Below are positions 61,111 through 64,000 of a DNA stretch of 64,000 bases, one piece after another. The stretch lies in NCBI GenBank assembly GCA_020284085.1, contig JACEVL010000029.1:948848-1012847 (forward strand). The letters are read 5' to 3'. The stretch comes from Aporrectodea caliginosa. Lineage: Eukaryota > Annelida > Clitellata > Crassiclitellata > Lumbricidae. The translations under genes and the position numbers were made by a program. Within the stretch, counting starts at the first letter, position 1, and each line of letters opens with the position of its first letter. Under the pieces are notes generated by a model. It had not been told where the DNA came from, did no database searches, and saw only the letters and a list, made by a program, of their open reading frames with translations.

Positions 61111-62020
61111 GGTAGAGAGATACATATATGCTTATATATATATACAATGCACAGACACAGATACATATATGTACGCACACATAGATAGGCCTGTAGACAG
61201 AGACATAGAGGGGTGGAGAGAGGGGAGAGAGACTGAGCCCGTTCAAGTAATTTATAACTTATATAGAATAGATCTTACACATGTACAAACTTAAATAATG
61301 TCTGCTGTCTGAAGACACTTTTGCTATAATGTCTGTTCACACGTGTTACGTGTAGACTATAGTACATGTCCATAACACATATTTTAGGCCTACTGCTGCT
61401 TGTATACGGAGAATAGCGATCAACTGACTGGCGTGACGTCAGAAACTGATCATGGTGGTGGTGGTTATGATGATCATGATGATGGTGACATTGATAATGA
61501 AGCACTATTAAAATTTAGCTCGCAAAAGATATTTTTTATTATAATATTGTTACGAAAAACCTTATGTGAGCATGCTCGTATACCTCGGAACCTCAGAGCC
61601 AAAACTCGTGTGAGCATCGCGCCAATCAATCAATCAAATTCGTTTATTCGAATTTAATTTACTATAGTCGCAGTTTTTGTAAGTAGATTAAAGTGTTCAC
61701 AGAAGCCAAGCTGGCGTTGAGCATGCTTCAAACACATTAGGGTGCTTGCGCTTCAAAATCTGTGTATGATAATGATTTGGCTTAACATCACTGCCAAGAA
61801 ACGTACAGAAACATTTTATGGCTAGGCCTACCTGTTTCAAGTTTCGTCTTTGCCATTTTCTCAAACATTCAAATAATCGGACCGCAGCTGGAAGATGGGT
61901 GTTTCTTTCCCATTGCATAACAATATTACTTCAGAAAAATTCCAATCCGAAAGCCACTTGTAGAGAATCGCAATTTCTTAAATAGGCCTATATGTGATTC
62001 GGCGACTGCATTAGAAATTT

Positions 62021-62099
62021 TATACTACTACTACTGCTACTACTGCTACTGCTGCTGCTGCTACTGCTACTGCTGCTACTACTACTACTACTACTGCTG

Positions 62100-62165
<66 letters not shown>
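62021..62165. repeat. Microsatellite (CTA)n/(CTG)n
   Basis: Triplet array near the right end of the large hAT-like element. Confidence 0.9.
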
Positions 62166-62679
62166 TCGTTATCATCAGCCTATTTCTTATTATTACTACA
62201 TGATGAGTTATTGGCCTGGTAGGGACGGACTGTAGGAAGGCGTGCAAATGACGTGGCGGGTATAGTACGGGTACGGGTATACCCGCGGGTACGGGTCGGG
62301 TCGGGTAGTAATTTTGAGTACGGGTCGGGTACGGGTACGGGTAACGGTTCTGTTTTACGGGTACGGGTCGGGTAGCAAAAACGCTCTACCCGCAGACCTC
62401 TACTGCGCATGCATTAGTGAATTGTCAAATTACAGTAATAGGAAGGACACCAATTAAAACACCAGGCATTTTGATAGACTCTGAAACATTAATTGATCAG
62501 TTCAAATCTCCGAAGTCCTAACACAATACCTCATTCTACCAACACGGCATCAATTAATTCAAATACTATTATATCTTATCTTTCTTGGTAGATCTAACCT
62601 TGGGATTTTTTGCAAAGGTCGTTCCGTAAAGTCGATTTCTGTACGATGAGAATTATATCCAACGATCTTAAACGTAGCC

Positions 62680-62742
62680 TCTGATTGGTGTGCACTGCGA
62701 GAGGCGCTATATAAATTGATAGATACAATACAATACAATACG
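62680..62742 (+). repeat. SINE 3' end (truncated)
   Basis: TGATTGGTGTGCACTGCGAG, then GGCGCTATATAAATTG and an (ATACA)n tail. It mirrors the antisense copy at 50.2 kb. Confidence 0.75.
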
Positions 62743-63044
62743 TAGAGTTATCAAGTTCAACGAAGGTCTTTGTTTCGAAACCTGACTTTTTGCATATTAA
62801 TTGAGTAAGAGTCCAACAGAGGTCTTTGGGTTCTGCATGAACCAGTGGATTTCAACGTATCTATAACGAGAAAAATTAAACAGTTACGAAGCATTTTCGA
62901 AGTTGAACCATTATTGAACGATCTTTCAAAGATCTTTAAAAATCAGTGATCTTATCAAGTTTTTATTTCGTTAATGGAAAAATTAGAGAATAAACATCTA
63001 CACTATAGACTACGTAATTAGGAAAACAAAATATTATGTTTGTG

Positions 63045-63050
<6 letters not shown>

Positions 63051-63092
<42 letters not shown>

Positions 63093-63125
63093 CGTGTGCT
63101 AGTGCGCACACGCGTGTGTGTTTGT
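63051..63125. repeat. Microsatellite (GT)n/(GC)n
   Basis: A GT run passes into GCGCGC and mixed GT/GC dinucleotides. Confidence 0.9.
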
Positions 63126-63544
63126 GCGCGCGAATATGGAATAAACTCTAAAAATTATAACCGAAATAGAACGTTCATTAAATAGGAGCAAGCAGCCTTT
63201 ACATCACTCGAATCACCTTATCAAATAAGGTCAAACTTCGCGATTAGTGATTAATTCACACTGTCATATATATAGAGTTAATAGGATTCATCCCCTTACA
63301 TTGACGAAATCAGTTGCAGGTTGCAATGTCATGTCTATAGAACACTAATCTTGTCTAAATCATGACTATAGGCGAAGATTTAGATGAACGAACTTCATGA
63401 AAGGCACAAATCTATATAATGTAATGAACACTGCAGTCAATCAGACGGCAGTTTCCCGCTGTTAACCCGTCCAGGAAAATATTGGCGGCGGAAGACTTGC
63501 ATCAAAGGACAATTGTGTGGCTGTGAAAATAATTGCAAACTTAC

Positions 63545-63664
63545 CGATGCCTGTAATTTTCCTCGATCGTACATCGTCCGTCTTTTCACTGAAAGCCGCA
63601 TAGAACTGTTTGCCATAATGGACGGGTTGGGAAATGAAACGCCCTAGATTGACAGACGCGCTTC
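63545..63664 (-). CDS. Internal exon of an unidentified gene
   Basis: On the minus strand a pyrimidine-rich acceptor (CTTATTCGCAG) and a consensus donor (GTAAGTTTGC) bracket a 120-nt exon. It is open in only one natural reading, starting with two bases of a split codon and ending in phase 1. It encodes about 39 residues including VNLGRFISQPVHYGKQ and FYAAFSEKTDDVRSRKITGI. The phase 1-1 structure is common for exons of extracellular or modular proteins. I do not recognise the family. The preceding exon should lie beyond the right edge or in the last 330 bp, and the following exon to the left; neither was found. Confidence 0.55.
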
Positions 63665-64000
63665 CTGCGAATAAGAAACAAAATATCCGGTACAACGCAT
63701 AAGAATAAACATTATTATAAATTGTATACAGAAAACGTTATCCTCCGCACGCACCCAGTGAATCTGTAATTACCCTGGTATACCTTCCGATGCGGTTGAC
63801 CTGTTCAGCCATTCAATGCGACCGAATTAGTGAAATGGAAACCAGAAATTAAAAATTAAAAGTTGCCGACTCCCTTTATAAAGCGACAGGTATATGAACA
63901 GGTATATGAACGCTGTTTATAGTTCCGGTCATATATTAAAACGTGAACGATGAGTTCATTGTTGCGATTTACGCAGATCTTCCAACGCTTGTGACTTAAT
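63665..64000. other. Right edge of window
   Basis: AT-rich sequence with a short direct repeat (ACAGGTATATGAAC twice near 63886-63911). No exon is recognised; it is probably intron of the minus-strand gene. Confidence 0.35.

Overview
This window is animal nuclear DNA: long introns with GT-AG boundaries, short coding exons, 5'-truncated LINE fragments, tRNA-derived SINEs, non-autonomous DNA transposons and many microsatellites. The palindrome TAGGCCTA (often extended to TAGGCCTAT) recurs throughout. With the lineage-expanded gene families, this suggests a marine invertebrate deuterostome, most likely an echinoderm. That placement is an inference; no rRNA or mitochondrial marker is present.

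Region 1 (1.4-6.4 kb) carries a four-exon F-box/beta-propeller gene. Its last exon has been tandemly duplicated. The upstream copy is a mosaic pseudo-exon, and a hAT-type MITE sits beside the intact copy. Region 2 (8.8-14 kb) is repeat-rich: LINE fragments, a SINE, a terminal-inverted-repeat element, and an orphan exon from the gene family of region 3.

Region 3 (14.3-29.5 kb) holds three tandem genes for a double-hotdog, thioesterase-like protein of 293, 300 and 299 aa. Each has three exons with identical intron phases. Copies 2 and 3 are recent duplicates that share promoter sequence and an intronic LINE remnant. An orphan exon 2 at 10.8 kb marks a broken fourth copy.

Region 4 (29.5-35 kb) is intergenic, with tandem repeats and three head-to-tail copies of a short inverted-repeat element. 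Region 5 (35.2-41.7 kb) contains most of a single-pass transmembrane EGF-family growth-factor precursor, similar in layout to ErbB ligands. Its six-cysteine EGF module is split between C4 and C5 by a phase-2 intron and is followed by a transmembrane exon and a cytoplasmic tail.

Region 6 (41.8-63.5 kb) has no convincing complete gene. It holds a 1,061-bp foldback hAT-like element, two adjacent tRNA-derived SINEs, LINE remnants and a 3,765-bp hAT-like element, the two DNA elements each having a perfect 8-bp target duplication. A single well-formed exon of an unidentified minus-strand gene lies at 63.5 kb.

The gene families show no sign of acting together; they look like independent neighbours. 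The most notable content is the hotdog gene array, the EGF ligand, and several transposons with exact target-site duplications. Gene models were assembled by eye from reading frames and splice signals and have no transcript support.
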